This document shows, piece by piece, positions 47,064 to 55,923 of a stretch of 64,000 nt of DNA (the first letter of the stretch is position 1; each line of letters begins with the position of its first letter). The stretch is from assembly GCA_028290305.1 (NCBI GenBank), contig JAQGKC010000060.1, positions 4,058-68,057 on the forward strand. Direction: 5' to 3'. The position numbers were made by a program, and so were the translations under genes. Source of the stretch: Bradyrhizobium sp. Lineage in GTDB: Bacteria; Pseudomonadota; Alphaproteobacteria; Rhizobiales; Xanthobacteraceae. The notes below the pieces were generated by a model. It saw nothing but the letters and a program-made list of their open reading frames with translations. It was not told the DNA's origin and searched no databases.

Positions 47064-47077
47064 GAGGGAGATGAACC

Positions 47078-47878
47078 ATGTACGAGACAACTTACCATCG
47101 CCCCTCTACCGTCGCAGAAGCCGCGGCGCTTTTCGCCGGGGGTTCCGAGTCGAAATATCTCGCCGGCGGTCACACTTTGATTCCGGTGATGAAGCAGCGG
47201 CTCGCTTCCCCCTCCGATGTGATCGATCTCGGCCGGATCAAGGATCTCATCGGCATCGAAGTTTCCGCCGACACGCTGACGATCAAGGCGGCGACAACGC
47301 ATTATGACGTGGCTGAGAGCGGTCCTGCGAAAAAGGCCATTCCTGCGCTCGCCCATCTCGTCTCGCTGATCGGCGATCCGGCTGTGCGCTATCGCGGTAC
47401 GATCGGCGGCTCGATCGCCAACAACGATCCTGCCGCGGACTATCCGGCGGCGGTGCTCGCACTCGGCGCAACGATCACGACCAACAAGCGCAGCATTGCG
47501 GCCGATGATTTCTTCACGGGCTTGTTCTCGACGGCGCTGGCGGATGGCGAGATTATTACCGCAGTATCCTTCCCGATTCCGGCCAAGGCGGGGTATTCCA
47601 AGTTTCCCCATCCCGCCTCGCGCTTCGCGCTGACCGGTGTGTTTGCGGTCAAGACCAAGGCCGGCGACGTCCGCGTCGCCGCCACCGGTGCATCGCAGAA
47701 CGGCGTCATGCGGGTGCCGGCGATCGAAGCGGCGCTGAAGGCCAACTGGTCGCCGGGCGCGCTCGACAGCATCAAGATTTCCGCCGACGGGCTGATGACG
47801 GATATCCAGGGATCGTCGGACTATCGCGCCAACCTGATCAGGGTAATGGCGCAACGCGCGGTCGCTGAGGCCGGCTGA
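47078..47878 (+). CDS. coxM: CO dehydrogenase-like FAD-binding medium subunit
   Basis: A 266-residue FAD-binding subunit of the xanthine dehydrogenase superfamily. The nucleotide-binding stretch KYLAGGHTLIPVMK and the flavin-binding RYRGTIGGSIANNDPAAD are conserved. It follows coxL by 14 bases. It passes electrons from the CoxS clusters to a quinone or other acceptor. A perfect hairpin (47903-47926) lies 24 bases after the stop and may end the operon transcript. Confidence 0.92.
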   Translation: MYETTYHRPSTVAEAAALFAGGSESKYLAGGHTLIPVMKQRLASPSDVIDLGRIKDLIGIEVSADTLTIKAATTHYDVAESGPAKKAIPALAHLVSLIGDPAVRYRGTIGGSIANNDPAADYPAAVLALGATITTNKRSIAADDFFTGLFSTALADGEIITAVSFPIPAKAGYSKFPHPASRFALTGVFAVKTKAGDVRVAATGASQNGVMRVPAIEAALKANWSPGALDSIKISADGLMTDIQGSSDYRANLIRVMAQRAVAEAG

Positions 47879-47902
47879 TAGTACCTGTCCTGGTTAAGCA
47901 AA

Positions 47903-47926
47903 GCGGCGCGCAGCGATGCGCGCCGC
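47903..47926 (+). terminator. Perfect 10-bp GC hairpin after coxM
   Basis: Arms GCGGCGCGCA and TGCGCGCCGC around a GCGA tetraloop, 24 bases after the coxM stop. There is no T-run after it, so it may be a Rho-dependent stop or a transcript-end stabiliser. Confidence 0.55.
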
Positions 47927-48001
47927 ACTGCATTTAGCCAATATTCGAGCTAGAATCCGATCCAGCTTCGCTGAATCAGATTCGTCGCTTATCTCTGGTT
48001 T

Positions 48002-48050
48002 GGGCATGATCTTTTCCGGAAACCGGCCTCCGCTTTTCGGGATCATGCCC
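48002..48050. repeat. Dispersed palindromic repeat, type 2, copy 1
   Basis: Perfect 10-base ends GGGCATGATC and GATCATGCCC around CCGGAAACCGG. A related copy in reverse orientation is at 51070-51117. Confidence 0.75.
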
Positions 48051-48123
48051 CAAAAGGCGCTTGCCACCCTCCCCGCAAGACTAGACAATTTCGCCAACAA
48101 AGAGCCTTCGGGAGAAAAACAAC

Positions 48124-49236
48124 GTGCTCGATAAATCAGCGCCACAGTCCTCCACCCGTGCCTCCGGCCCGCTGGCGGGCTTTCGTATTGTCGAATTTGC
48201 CGGCATCGGACCGGGTCCATTCGCATGCATGATGCTTGCGGATATGGGCGCGGAGGTGGTCACGCTGGATCGCGTCGGCGCCAAAAAGAATCTGAAATCG
48301 GTCGCTGGGCGCGGACGAAAGGTGGTCGAACTCGACCTCAAGGACAAAGCCGCCATCGCGCAGGTGCTGGATTTGTTGGCCAATGCCGATGCGCTGATCG
48401 AAGGCTTTCGGCCCGGCGTGATGGAACGGCTGGGGCTCGGGCCCGATGTGGTACTGGCGCGCAATCCGCGGCTCGTCTACGGCCGCATGACCGGATGGGG
48501 TCAGGAAGGTCCGCTGGCGCAGGCCGCCGGCCATGACATCAATTACATCTCGGTGACCGGCGCGCTGGCCGCGATCGGCGGCAAGGACAGGCCTGTGCCA
48601 CCGCTCAACCTGGTCGGCGATTTCGGCGGCGGCGCGCTCTATCTCGTGGTGGGCGTGCTCGCCGCACTGCTGGAAGCGAAAAAATCCGGCAAGGGCCAGG
48701 TGGTTGACGCCGCGATGTGCGATGGCGCGGCCTCGCTGATGTCGATGTTCTTCGACATGGCGGCCGCGGGCCGCTGGACCGATCAGCGCGAGAGCAACTT
48801 CCTCGACGGCGGCGCGCACTTCTACGGCGTATATGAATGTTCGTGTGGCCGGTTCATTTCGATCGGCTCGATCGAGCCGCAATTCTATGCGTTGCTTCGC
48901 CAGCACGCCGGTCTTTCGGACGTCGATTTCGAGGCGCAGATGGATCGCAATGCGTGGCCGGCGCTGAAGCAAAAACTGGTCGAGGTGTTCAAGACCAGGT
49001 CTCGTGACGAGTGGTGCAGCATCATGGAAGGCACCGATATCTGCTTCGCGCCGATCCTGACCATGCAAGAGGCGCCCAACCATCCGCACATGGCGGCCCG
49101 CGAGACCTTCGTTACCCGCCACGGCGTGACCCAACCGGCGCCGGCGCCGCGCTTCTCGCGCACGCCCTCGGCCATTCGCGATGCGGCAACGGCGGATATC
49201 GGTGAGTTGACGAGCGAGTGGAAGGCGGGAGGGTAA
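48124..49236 (+). CDS. Alpha-methylacyl-CoA racemase-like CoA transferase family protein
   Basis: A 370-residue class III CoA-transferase-fold protein that fits the racemase branch: His137 in [14 protein letters not shown], Asp166 in LVGDFGGG and Glu252 in IGSIEPQFY correspond to the His/Asp/Glu catalytic set of alpha-methylacyl-CoA racemase. It would interconvert (R)- and (S)-2-methylacyl-CoA during breakdown of branched fatty acids or sterol side chains. GTG 48124 follows GGGAG. It stands alone between the coxM terminator region and a palindromic repeat. Confidence 0.86.
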   Translation: MLDKSAPQSSTRASGPLAGFRIVEFAGIGPGPFACMMLADMGAEVVTLDRVGAKKNLKSVAGRGRKVVELDLKDKAAIAQVLDLLANADALIEGFRPGVMERLGLGPDVVLARNPRLVYGRMTGWGQEGPLAQAAGHDINYISVTGALAAIGGKDRPVPPLNLVGDFGGGALYLVVGVLAALLEAKKSGKGQVVDAAMCDGAASLMSMFFDMAAAGRWTDQRESNFLDGGAHFYGVYECSCGRFISIGSIEPQFYALLRQHAGLSDVDFEAQMDRNAWPALKQKLVEVFKTRSRDEWCSIMEGTDICFAPILTMQEAPNHPHMAARETFVTRHGVTQPAPAPRFSRTPSAIRDAATADIGELTSEWKAGG

Positions 49237-49244
49237 TTTGCACC

Positions 49245-49345
49245 GTCATTCCGGGATGGTCCGAAGGACCAGACCTCAGACGTGCAACTGCACATCGGGG
49301 AATCTCGAGATTCCGCGTTCGCGCTGACGCGCGCCCCGGAATGAC
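49245..49345. repeat. Intergenic palindromic repeat with GTCATTCCGGG ends
   Basis: Ends GTCATTCCGGG and CCCGGAATGAC flank a partly self-complementary middle (GGGGAATCTCGAGATTCCGC). Lies between two convergent genes, the racemase and hppD, and could fold in both transcripts. Confidence 0.8.
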
Positions 49346-49352
49346 GAAACAG

Positions 49353-50471
49353 CTAAGCCGCGCCCTTCAGTGTCAGCACGCCGCGGCGAATCTGGTCTTC
49401 CTCGATCGATTCGAACAGCGCTTTGAAATTGCCTTCGCCGAAGCCGTCATCCCCCTTGCGCTGAATGAACTCGAAGAAGATCGGCCCGATGGCATTGGCG
49501 GAAAAAATCTGCAGCAGCACCTTGGTCTGGCCGCCATCGACCACGCCTTCGCCGTCGATCAGGATGCCATCGCGCTTCAATCGCGCGACGTCCTCGCCAT
49601 GTTTCGGCAGGCGCGTGTCGATTTTCTCGAAATAGGTCTCGGGCGGCGACGGCATGAACGGCAGGCCATCGGCGCGCAGCGTCTCGACCGTGCGGTAGAT
49701 ATCCGCAGCGCCGCAGGCGATATGCTGGATGCCCTCGCCGCGGTAGACGTTCAGATATTCCTCGATCTGGCCTGAGTCGCCGGCATCCTCATTGATCGGG
49801 ATCCGGATTTTGCCGTCGGGACTCGTTAGCGCCCGGGAGAACAGGCCGGACGCGCGGCCCTCGATATCGAAAAAGCGAATCTGCCGGAAGTTGAACAGTC
49901 TTTCGTAGAAGCCGGTCCAGACATCCATGCGGCCGCGATGGACGTTGTGGGTGAGGTGATCGAGATAGAATAGCCCGGCGCCCTCGGGGCGCGGATTTTT
50001 TGTACCAAGCCATTCGAACTCGGCGTCGTAGGCCGAGCCCTTGGCGCCGTAGCGATCGACGAAATACAACAGGCTGCCGCCGATGCCCTTGATGGCGGGA
50101 ACATCGAGCGTCTTCTGCGCGGACGGAATGTCGGCCGGCTCCGCGCCGAGCGACAGTGCGCGTTGATAGGCCTGCTTCGCATCGACCACCCGAAACGCCA
50201 TCGACGGCGCGCACGGCCCGTGCGCGGCAACGAAGTTGAAGCCATGGGTGCCGGGTTGCTCGTTGACGAGATAATTGATGTCGCCCTGGCGATAGACCGT
50301 GATCTTTTTGGTCCTGTGACGGGCGACCGGCAGATATCCCGTCCGCTTGAACAGCGCATGCAGCTCTTCAGGCCTGGGATGCGCGTATTCGACAAACTCA
50401 AAACCATCGGTGCCCATCGGATTATCGACCGAAATCGTCGCGGCCGGCGCGTCGTGCGGAAATGGACCCAT
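49353..50471 (-). CDS. hppD: 4-hydroxyphenylpyruvate dioxygenase
   Basis: A 372-residue non-heme iron enzyme converting 4-hydroxyphenylpyruvate to homogentisate in tyrosine breakdown. Iron ligands are visible: His172 (YLDHLTHNV), His250 (GIQHIAC) and Glu334 (FFEFIQRKG). GGGAG precedes the ATG. It diverges from an Lrp-type regulator gene with a short inverted repeat between, and hmgA and fahA for the next steps lie 1.4-5 kb to the right. Confidence 0.96.
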   Translation of the reverse strand: MGPFPHDAPAATISVDNPMGTDGFEFVEYAHPRPEELHALFKRTGYLPVARHRTKKITVYRQGDINYLVNEQPGTHGFNFVAAHGPCAPSMAFRVVDAKQAYQRALSLGAEPADIPSAQKTLDVPAIKGIGGSLLYFVDRYGAKGSAYDAEFEWLGTKNPRPEGAGLFYLDHLTHNVHRGRMDVWTGFYERLFNFRQIRFFDIEGRASGLFSRALTSPDGKIRIPINEDAGDSGQIEEYLNVYRGEGIQHIACGAADIYRTVETLRADGLPFMPSPPETYFEKIDTRLPKHGEDVARLKRDGILIDGEGVVDGGQTKVLLQIFSANAIGPIFFEFIQRKGDDGFGEGNFKALFESIEEDQIRRGVLTLKGAA

Positions 50472-50566
50472 TTTCTAGTCTCCCTAACGCCTGTTTCCTT
50501 CATCTGGCTACAGGGAGTTTCCACCCTCCTGGTCGCAAAGTGCATGCAAAAGGGCCAGTATTTTGC

Positions 50567-50590
50567 TATAATTGTGCACGCTTCGTGCAT
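50567..50590 (+). promoter_or_regulatory. TATAAT -10 element and adjoining inverted repeat before the Lrp gene
   Basis: TATAAT (50567-50572) is followed by TGCACG-CTT-CGTGCA (50575-50589), an operator-like dyad, and preceded by the palindrome TGCATGCA (50541-50548). The arrangement between hppD and its divergent Lrp-type regulator suggests autoregulation plus hppD control. Confidence 0.5.
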
Positions 50591-50608
50591 GAAATGGGTG
50601 ATTTGCGC

Positions 50609-51076
50609 ATGATCCCGGTAGACGCTTTCGACCTCAAAATGCTGGCAGCCCTGCAGGATGACGGTCGCCTGACCAATCAGCAACTAGCTGATCTCGTCGG
50701 CCTCTCGGCGTCGCAATGCTCGCGGCGGCGCATGCGGCTGGAAGAAGAGAAGGTGATATCGGGCTATCACGCCGACCTTGCCAGCGAGGCGCTCGGCTTC
50801 AATCTCATCGCCTTCATTCACATTACGCTGGCGACCCACTCGCCCGACAACGCCAAGCGGTTTCGCGCGCTGGTCAACCGTGTCGACGATATCCAGGAGG
50901 CCTATTCGCTGACCGGCGATGCCGATTATCTGTTGAAGGCGGTGCTGCGCGACCTCAAGAGCCTGTCCGACATCGTCAACAATGTGCTGATGCCACATCA
51001 GAGCGTCGCACATGTGCGCTCGTCGATCGTGCTGGATCGTTTGAAGGAAAGCTCAAAGCTGCCGTTGCGTGCGTGA
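50609..51076 (+). CDS. Lrp/AsnC-family regulator beside hppD
   Basis: A 155-residue regulator starting MIPVDAFDLKMLAALQDDGR. The winged helix-turn-helix (about 8-60, LADLVGLSASQCSRRRMRLE) is followed by an RAM ligand-binding domain (about 65-150) with the GDADYLLKAV core. Other in-frame starts upstream (50594, 50462) are less likely. Divergence from hppD and the dyad in between imply control of 4-hydroxyphenylpyruvate use, with tyrosine or a related amino or keto acid as effector (inference). Confidence 0.88.
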   Translation: MIPVDAFDLKMLAALQDDGRLTNQQLADLVGLSASQCSRRRMRLEEEKVISGYHADLASEALGFNLIAFIHITLATHSPDNAKRFRALVNRVDDIQEAYSLTGDADYLLKAVLRDLKSLSDIVNNVLMPHQSVAHVRSSIVLDRLKESSKLPLRA

Positions 51077-51117
51077 TCCTGAAAAGCGGGTGCCGGTTTT
51101 CAGACAAGATCATGCAC
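51070..51117. repeat. Dispersed palindromic repeat, type 2, copy 2
   Basis: Reverse-orientation relative of 48002-48050 (GATCCTGAAAAGCGGGTGCC, then GATCATGC). It overlaps the final codons and stop of the Lrp gene. Confidence 0.7.
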
Positions 51118-51403
51118 CAAACTAAATTACGGCAGAATTAGCATGGCGCAAATCGAGGGAAATTCGCCATTCGTTTTTCCCGTTCGATTTGCGATGTTAT
51201 CTCGGCAAGCACAGTGCGCCCCTTCTCCCCTTGCGGGAGAGGATTGGGGTAAGGGGTTCTGGTCTATCGTTAGGCCCGAACCCCTCACCCGGATCGCATC
51301 TTACGATGCGATCCGGCCTCTCCCACAACGGGAGAGGTGGCACGGAGCGTGTGACGCCTGGACGAAGTTCATTCAGACTCTGGCTCTAACGCAAGAGACA
51401 ACC
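51077..51403. other. Repeat-rich intergenic region upstream of the DUF1272 gene
   Basis: 327 bases mostly made of two palindromic repeats (51070-51117 and 51219-51340). A frame running through it in phase with the DUF1272 gene is repeat-derived and not considered coding. Confidence 0.55.
51219..51340. repeat. Intergenic palindromic repeat with CTCTCCC / GGGAGAGG ends
   Basis: An outer imperfect palindrome (CTTCTCCCCTTGCGGGAGAG at the left, CTCTCCCACAACGGGAGAGG at the right) encloses a perfect hairpin, GGATCGCATC-TTAC-GATGCGATCC, at 51291-51314. Confidence 0.8.
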
Positions 51404-51715
51404 ATGGCGCTGCAACTCCGGCCGAACTGCGAATATTGCGACAAGGACCTTCCGCCCGACTCAACGGAAGCACGCATTTGCAGTTATGAATGCACGTTCT
51501 GCGCGGACTGCGTCGAGAACAAGCTCCACAATGTATGCCCGAACTGCGGCGGCGGTTTCGCGCCGCGACCGATCCGGCCGGCCACGCAATGGCGTCCCGG
51601 CGTGTGCACGCAGACGCATCCACCATCGACCAAGCGGGTGCAGCTCAAATACAGCCTTGACGACGTCGCTGAGCATTCGGAGAGGATTCGGAATATTCCG
51701 CCGGAAGAGCGGTGA
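51404..51715 (+). CDS. DUF1272 zinc-ribbon-like protein
   Basis: A 103-residue protein starting MALQLRPNCEYCDKDLPPDS. Eight or more cysteines occur in pairs: CEYC, CSYECTFCADC, CPNCGGG, so zinc binding is very likely. This is the DUF1272 family, function unknown to me. The C-terminal 35 residues are unrelated to the ribbon (QLKYSLDDVAEHSERI). The long upstream frame is repeat sequence. Confidence 0.85.
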   Translation: MALQLRPNCEYCDKDLPPDSTEARICSYECTFCADCVENKLHNVCPNCGGGFAPRPIRPATQWRPGVCTQTHPPSTKRVQLKYSLDDVAEHSERIRNIPPEER

Positions 51716-51727
51716 GCTACCGCGACC

Positions 51728-51842
51728 GTCATTGCGAGGAGCGTAGCGACGAAGCAATCCAGTCAACACGTGCTGCTGCTTGATTGCGTCGCGGAGCCTG
51801 TCATCGGGCGCGCATTCGCGCGACCCGTTGGCTCGCAATGAC
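51728..51842. repeat. Dispersed GTCATTGCGAG palindromic repeat, copy 1
   Basis: Perfect 11-base ends GTCATTGCGAG and CTCGCAATGAC; the inner part has GCGACGAAGCAATCCAG with its complement ATTGCGTCGC. Shared with 55592-55670 and 62904-62985. Confidence 0.85.
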
Positions 51843-51845
51843 GAC

Positions 51846-53117
51846 TTAGTCGGCCGGAAGGATCGTGCCTTCGACTTCGCCAAAGCCGACGCGATAACCG
51901 TCGCCCTGGCACCAGCCGCGCATCGTGAGCGAATCGCCGTCTTCGAGAAACGTCCGCTTGATGCCACTCGCCAGTTCAACCGGCTCGGTGCCGTTCCAGC
52001 TTATTTCAAGAAGACTGCCCCGCTGGTGCTTTTCCGGACCGCTGATGGTGCCGCTCCCCAGGAGATCGCCGATATTCATGGCGCAGCCTGACGAGGCGTG
52101 ATGCACCAATTGCTGCACCGACGACCAGTACATGTATTTGAAATTGGTGTGGCAGATACGTATCGCCTCGTTCATTTGCGACGTGCCCAAGCCGACATCG
52201 AGCTGCAGATCGTAATTGTTCGGCTGCGCTTGCTGCAAATACGGCAGCGGCGCCGGATCCTGCACCGGGCCATGAACCCTGAACGGTTCCAGCGCCTCGC
52301 GCGTCACGATCCAGGGGCTGATCGAGGTCGCGAATGCCTTGGCCTGGAACGGCCCGAGCGGCACGTATTCCCACTGCTGGATATCGCGCGCGCTCCAGTC
52401 GTTCAGAATGACAAAACCGAAGATCATTTCTTCCGCTTGCTTTTCGGTGAGCATCTCACCGATCGGCGACGGTTGTCCGACCACGACGCCCATTTCCAGC
52501 TCGAAGTCGAGCCGCTTGCAGGGCCCGAATGACGGCACCTCCGCGCTCGGTGGTTTTAGTTGCCCGCGCGGCCGGCGCACCTTGGTGCCGCTGACCACGA
52601 CCGTGGAGGCGCGGCCGTTGTAGCCGATCGGCATATGCAGCCAGTTCGGCTGCAACGCATTGTCCTTGCCGCGAAACATGACGCCGACATTGGTGGCGTG
52701 TTCTTTCGACGAATAGAAATCAGTGTAGCCGGCGACCGCGATCGGCAGATGGAGCTTTACGTCGGCCATCGGCACCAGCGCGCGTTGGTGTAGCTTAGCA
52801 TTGTCGCGCAGCTCTGGATTGTCATGGCGCAGCAATTCACTGATCCGCGCGCGCGTGCGCGACCATACCTCGGGTCCCAGTGCCATGAATGGATTCAGCG
52901 TCGATGCGGCGAACACACTGGGTTCGACGACATCTATTCGGCAATCCTGCACGAGTTGCCAGAGATCGAGTACATAATTGCCGATCGCAACCCCAACGCG
53001 CGGAGCGAGACCATCCTTGGCCGAGAACACGCCGTAAGGGAGATTCTGGATCGGGAAATCGGATGCGGGGTCGACGTCGATGAAGGAGCGGAGCCTGGGA
53101 TCGTTGGGGTGGGTCAA
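51846..53117 (-). CDS. fahA: Fumarylacetoacetase
   Basis: A 423-residue enzyme for the last step of the homogentisate pathway, splitting fumarylacetoacetate to fumarate and acetoacetate. The start is a TTG at 53117 with GGAG seven bases upstream. Landmarks of the FAH family: catalytic region SSKEHATNVGVMFRGK, metal-binding DFELEMGVVVGQP, FVILNDWSARDIQQWE and GSGTISGPEK. It is downstream of hmgA on the same strand, separated by 129 bases that contain a palindromic repeat. Confidence 0.95.
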   Translation of the reverse strand: MTHPNDPRLRSFIDVDPASDFPIQNLPYGVFSAKDGLAPRVGVAIGNYVLDLWQLVQDCRIDVVEPSVFAASTLNPFMALGPEVWSRTRARISELLRHDNPELRDNAKLHQRALVPMADVKLHLPIAVAGYTDFYSSKEHATNVGVMFRGKDNALQPNWLHMPIGYNGRASTVVVSGTKVRRPRGQLKPPSAEVPSFGPCKRLDFELEMGVVVGQPSPIGEMLTEKQAEEMIFGFVILNDWSARDIQQWEYVPLGPFQAKAFATSISPWIVTREALEPFRVHGPVQDPAPLPYLQQAQPNNYDLQLDVGLGTSQMNEAIRICHTNFKYMYWSSVQQLVHHASSGCAMNIGDLLGSGTISGPEKHQRGSLLEISWNGTEPVELASGIKRTFLEDGDSLTMRGWCQGDGYRVGFGEVEGTILPAD

Positions 53118-53140
53118 GATGATTCTCCGATTTCAACGCC

Positions 53141-53223
53141 GTCATGGCCGGGCTCGACCCGGCCATCCACGACTTCTCTTTGTGCCTCAAGACGTGGATG
53201 CCCGGGACAAGCCCGGGCATGAC
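53141..53223. repeat. Intergenic palindromic repeat with GTCATGGCCGGG ends
   Basis: Two nested hairpins: GGCCGGGCTCGACCCGGCC on the left and CCCGGGACAAGCCCGGG on the right, with GTCATG and CATGAC at the ends. Lies between hmgA and fahA and may process or attenuate their shared transcript. Confidence 0.8.
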
Positions 53224-53246
53224 GAAAACGTTGGACTACCGCAAAC

Positions 53247-54593
53247 CTACGGCCGGTTCGGATCGAACCGCTTCTCCAGTCCCTTCCAGCAATCCGCATA
53301 ATCATCCTGCAACGTCGATGATCTCGCCGCGTGCTCCGTGACGCGCTGTGGATAGCGCGTCTCGAACATGAAGGCCATGGTGCCGGTCAACTTGACCGGC
53401 TTCAACTCGCTGTTGCTGGCGTGGTCGAAGGCTTCGCGATCGGGGCCGTGCGGCAGCATGCAATTGTGCAGGCTGATGCCGCCGGGTGTGAAGCCCTGCG
53501 GCTTGGCATCGTAGACGCCGTAGATCAGCCCCATGAACTCCGACATGATGTTCATGTGATACCACGGCGGGCGGAAAGTATTTTCCGCCACCGCCCAGCG
53601 TTCCGGGAAGATCACAAAATCGATGTTCGCGGTGCCCGCGGTCTCCGACGGTGACGTCAGCACGGTGAAGATCGAGGGATCGGGATGGTCGAAGCCGATC
53701 GCGCCGACCGGCGAGAACGTCCGCAGATCATATTTATACGGCGCGTAATTGCCGTGCCATGCCACAACATCGATCGGCGAATGCGGCAATTGGGTCGAGA
53801 ACAGCGCGCCGCCCCATTTCACAAACAATTCAGTCGGCGTGTCCTTGTCTTCATAGGCCGCGACGGGCGTGAGGAAATCGCGCGCATTTGCGAGGCAATT
53901 GGCGCCGATCGGACCGCGCTCCGGCAGCGTGAAGGCGCCGCCGTAATTCTCGCAGAGATAACCGCGCGCGGAACCGCCCGGAATCTCGACGCGGAATTTC
54001 ACGCCGCGCGGAATCACCGCGATTTCGCCGGGCTCAACATCGATCCGGCCGAATTCTGTGACGAAACGCAGATTGCCTTGCTGCGGCACGAACAGCATCT
54101 CGCCATCGGCATTGTAGAAATGCTGATCCACCATCGATTTCGTGATGAGATAGACATGCGCGGCCATGCCGGCCTGGGTATTGGCGTCTCCCGCCGTGGT
54201 CATGGTCTGCACGCCCTGCAGGAACGTCATGTCCTCTTTCGGGATCGGCGTCGGATCCCAGCGCAACTGCGCGATCGGCAATTCAAACTCATGACACGGC
54301 GCGGTGCGCCACAGCCTTGCGTCAACCTTGGTGAAGCGACCGGAATGCCGCACCGACGGCCGGATCCGATACAGCCACGAGCGTTCGTTGCTGCCGCGCG
54401 GCGCGGTGAATGGCGAGCCCGACAGTTGCTCGGCGTAAAGCCCGTAGGCGCAGCGTTGCGGCGAATTGCGTCCGATCGGCAACGCACCCGGCAGCGCCTC
54501 GGTCTCGAAGCTGTTGCGGAAGCCGGACATATAGCCCGGCGTGATGTTGACGGAACTTCGCGAGACGAGATCGGGCGAGGTGTTGATATTCAT
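53247..54593 (-). CDS. hmgA: Homogentisate 1,2-dioxygenase
   Basis: A 448-residue ring-opening dioxygenase making maleylacetoacetate. Start ATG 54593 ([10 protein letters not shown]) has AGGAGG at ideal spacing; this site lies at the very end of the upstream MBL gene, whose stop is only 2 bases away, so translation is coupled. Landmarks: [60 protein letters not shown] and [14 protein letters not shown] with the iron-binding residues. Length is the family standard. Confidence 0.96.
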   Translation of the reverse strand: MNINTSPDLVSRSSVNITPGYMSGFRNSFETEALPGALPIGRNSPQRCAYGLYAEQLSGSPFTAPRGSNERSWLYRIRPSVRHSGRFTKVDARLWRTAPCHEFELPIAQLRWDPTPIPKEDMTFLQGVQTMTTAGDANTQAGMAAHVYLITKSMVDQHFYNADGEMLFVPQQGNLRFVTEFGRIDVEPGEIAVIPRGVKFRVEIPGGSARGYLCENYGGAFTLPERGPIGANCLANARDFLTPVAAYEDKDTPTELFVKWGGALFSTQLPHSPIDVVAWHGNYAPYKYDLRTFSPVGAIGFDHPDPSIFTVLTSPSETAGTANIDFVIFPERWAVAENTFRPPWYHMNIMSEFMGLIYGVYDAKPQGFTPGGISLHNCMLPHGPDREAFDHASNSELKPVKLTGTMAFMFETRYPQRVTEHAARSSTLQDDYADCWKGLEKRFDPNRP

Positions 54594-54595
54594 GG

Positions 54596-55549
54596 TCATC
54601 CTCCTTGCAGGCTGGCCCACATTTCCTGGTCGCGTTTGTCGGTCCAGATCACGGGGTCGTCGATCCCCGAAGCTTCGTCGAACGCACGCGAGACGTTGAA
54701 TGGCAGGCAATGTTCGTAGATCGCGAAGCCTGAAAACTTCGGATCCATCACCTCGCGGGTCGCTGCCATCGTCTCTTTCAAGTTGCGACCCCTGGCGACG
54801 GCGGTTTCGGCCGCGCCATAGAGCGTCGTGACAAAATCGCGCGTCATGGCAATGGCTTCTCGCCCAGTCGTAACGCCCTTGAGCGCATCACCGCGTCCCG
54901 GCGCGATCGCCTTGGGATTGAAGGCGCGGATTTCGTTCAGGGTTGCCGGCCATTCACGCAAATGCGCATCGCCGCAATAGCAGGCCGAATGGTATTCGAT
55001 CAGGTCGCCGGAAAACATCACCTCCGCATCCGGCACCCACGCCACGATATCGCCGGACGTATGCCCGGCGCCGAGCTGCATCAGCCGCACTTCGCGCTTG
55101 CCGAGGTAGATCGACATCTCGCCTTCGAAGGTCAGCGTCGGCCAGGTCAGGCCGGGGATGCTCTGGGCATCCTGGAACAGGCGCGGAAACCGGCCGTACT
55201 CGGAATCCCAATCCTGCTGGCCGCGCTCCTCGACCAGCCGATAGGTTTCCTGCGAGGCGATGACCGCCTGCGCCTTGTAGGCCGACGCACCAAGCACCCG
55301 AACCGCGTGATAATGCGACAGCACGACATATTTGATCGGCTTGTCGGTGACGGTGCGGACCCGCTCGATCACCTTGTTGGCCATCGCCGGCGTCGCCTGC
55401 GCATCGAACACGATGCAACCGTCGTCGCCGACAATCACCGCGGAATTGGGATCGCCCTCGGCGGTGAAGGCATAGAGATCGGTGCCGATCTCGGAGAAAG
55501 TGATTTTCTTCTCCGCCATGTCGGTCGTGGATGCGAAACCCTTGGCCAT
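54596..55549 (-). CDS. Metallo-beta-lactamase-fold hydrolase with incomplete metal motif
   Basis: A 317-residue MBL-fold protein starting [20 protein letters not shown] (a longer frame to 55666 runs through a repeat). The usual HxHxDH reads HYHAVR here (His79, His81, then Val83 and Arg84), so the ligands for the second metal are missing. His163 (GAGHTSGD) and Asp182 (FSGDLIEY) remain. Tightly coupled to hmgA (2-base gap). A role in the homogentisate pathway, such as hydrolysing a thioester or lactone side product, is suggested by place only. Confidence 0.85.
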   Translation of the reverse strand: MAKGFASTTDMAEKKITFSEIGTDLYAFTAEGDPNSAVIVGDDGCIVFDAQATPAMANKVIERVRTVTDKPIKYVVLSHYHAVRVLGASAYKAQAVIASQETYRLVEERGQQDWDSEYGRFPRLFQDAQSIPGLTWPTLTFEGEMSIYLGKREVRLMQLGAGHTSGDIVAWVPDAEVMFSGDLIEYHSACYCGDAHLREWPATLNEIRAFNPKAIAPGRGDALKGVTTGREAIAMTRDFVTTLYGAAETAVARGRNLKETMAATREVMDPKFSGFAIYEHCLPFNVSRAFDEASGIDDPVIWTDKRDQEMWASLQGG

Positions 55550-55591
55550 CAATTCAATTCCCTTGTGATATTTGCTTCCAAACTCGAGACC

Positions 55592-55670
55592 GTCATTGCG
55601 AGGAGCGCAGCGACGAAGCAATCCAGCTCTGTGCGCCGTGTATGGATTGCGTCGCTTCGTTCGCAATGAC
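55592..55670. repeat. Dispersed GTCATTGCGAG palindromic repeat, copy 2
   Basis: Ends GTCATTGCGAG and TTCGCAATGAC with inner GCGACGAAGCAATCCAG. It separates the DUF2783 gene from the MBL gene inside the same-strand gene set. Confidence 0.85.
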
Positions 55671-55687
55671 GAATAATACTCACCTAT

Positions 55688-55912
55688 CTATTGCTGCTGC
55701 TGTTGTTGCTGGTCCGCCGCCGCCATTCGCCGCTGGGCCAGCACAATCGCCTCGCGCAGCACGCCGATGTCGCCGATGTGGTTGGCGAGAATCAGAACCA
55801 GCGCCGCATCGAGATCTGCGCTCTGGGTGTCGCTCAGTCCGCGATGCGCCTCGACGATGGCGCGAAAGGCGTCGTCCGGTTTGGCGAAATTCGAACTGGT
55901 CGACAATGCCAT
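55688..55912 (-). CDS. DUF2783 protein with a C-terminal polyglutamine tail
   Basis: A 74-residue protein starting MALSTSSNFAKPDDAFRAIV. The core (AHRGLSDTQSADLDAALVLI, then LANHIGDIGVLREAIVLAQ) fits the DUF2783 family. The last seven residues are all glutamine, encoded by CAG/CAA triplets, unusual in bacteria and prone to length change. It starts 11 bases after the FAD monooxygenase stop, with GAGG in the gap, so the two are coupled and may form a complex (inference). Confidence 0.82.
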   Translation of the reverse strand: MALSTSSNFAKPDDAFRAIVEAHRGLSDTQSADLDAALVLILANHIGDIGVLREAIVLAQRRMAAADQQQQQQQ

Positions 55913-55923
55913 GATTGCTAACC

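Noticed and set aside
51143..51403. N-terminal extension of the DUF1272 frame
   Set aside because: Encoded by a palindromic repeat; the domain starts at 51404 with an adequate start.
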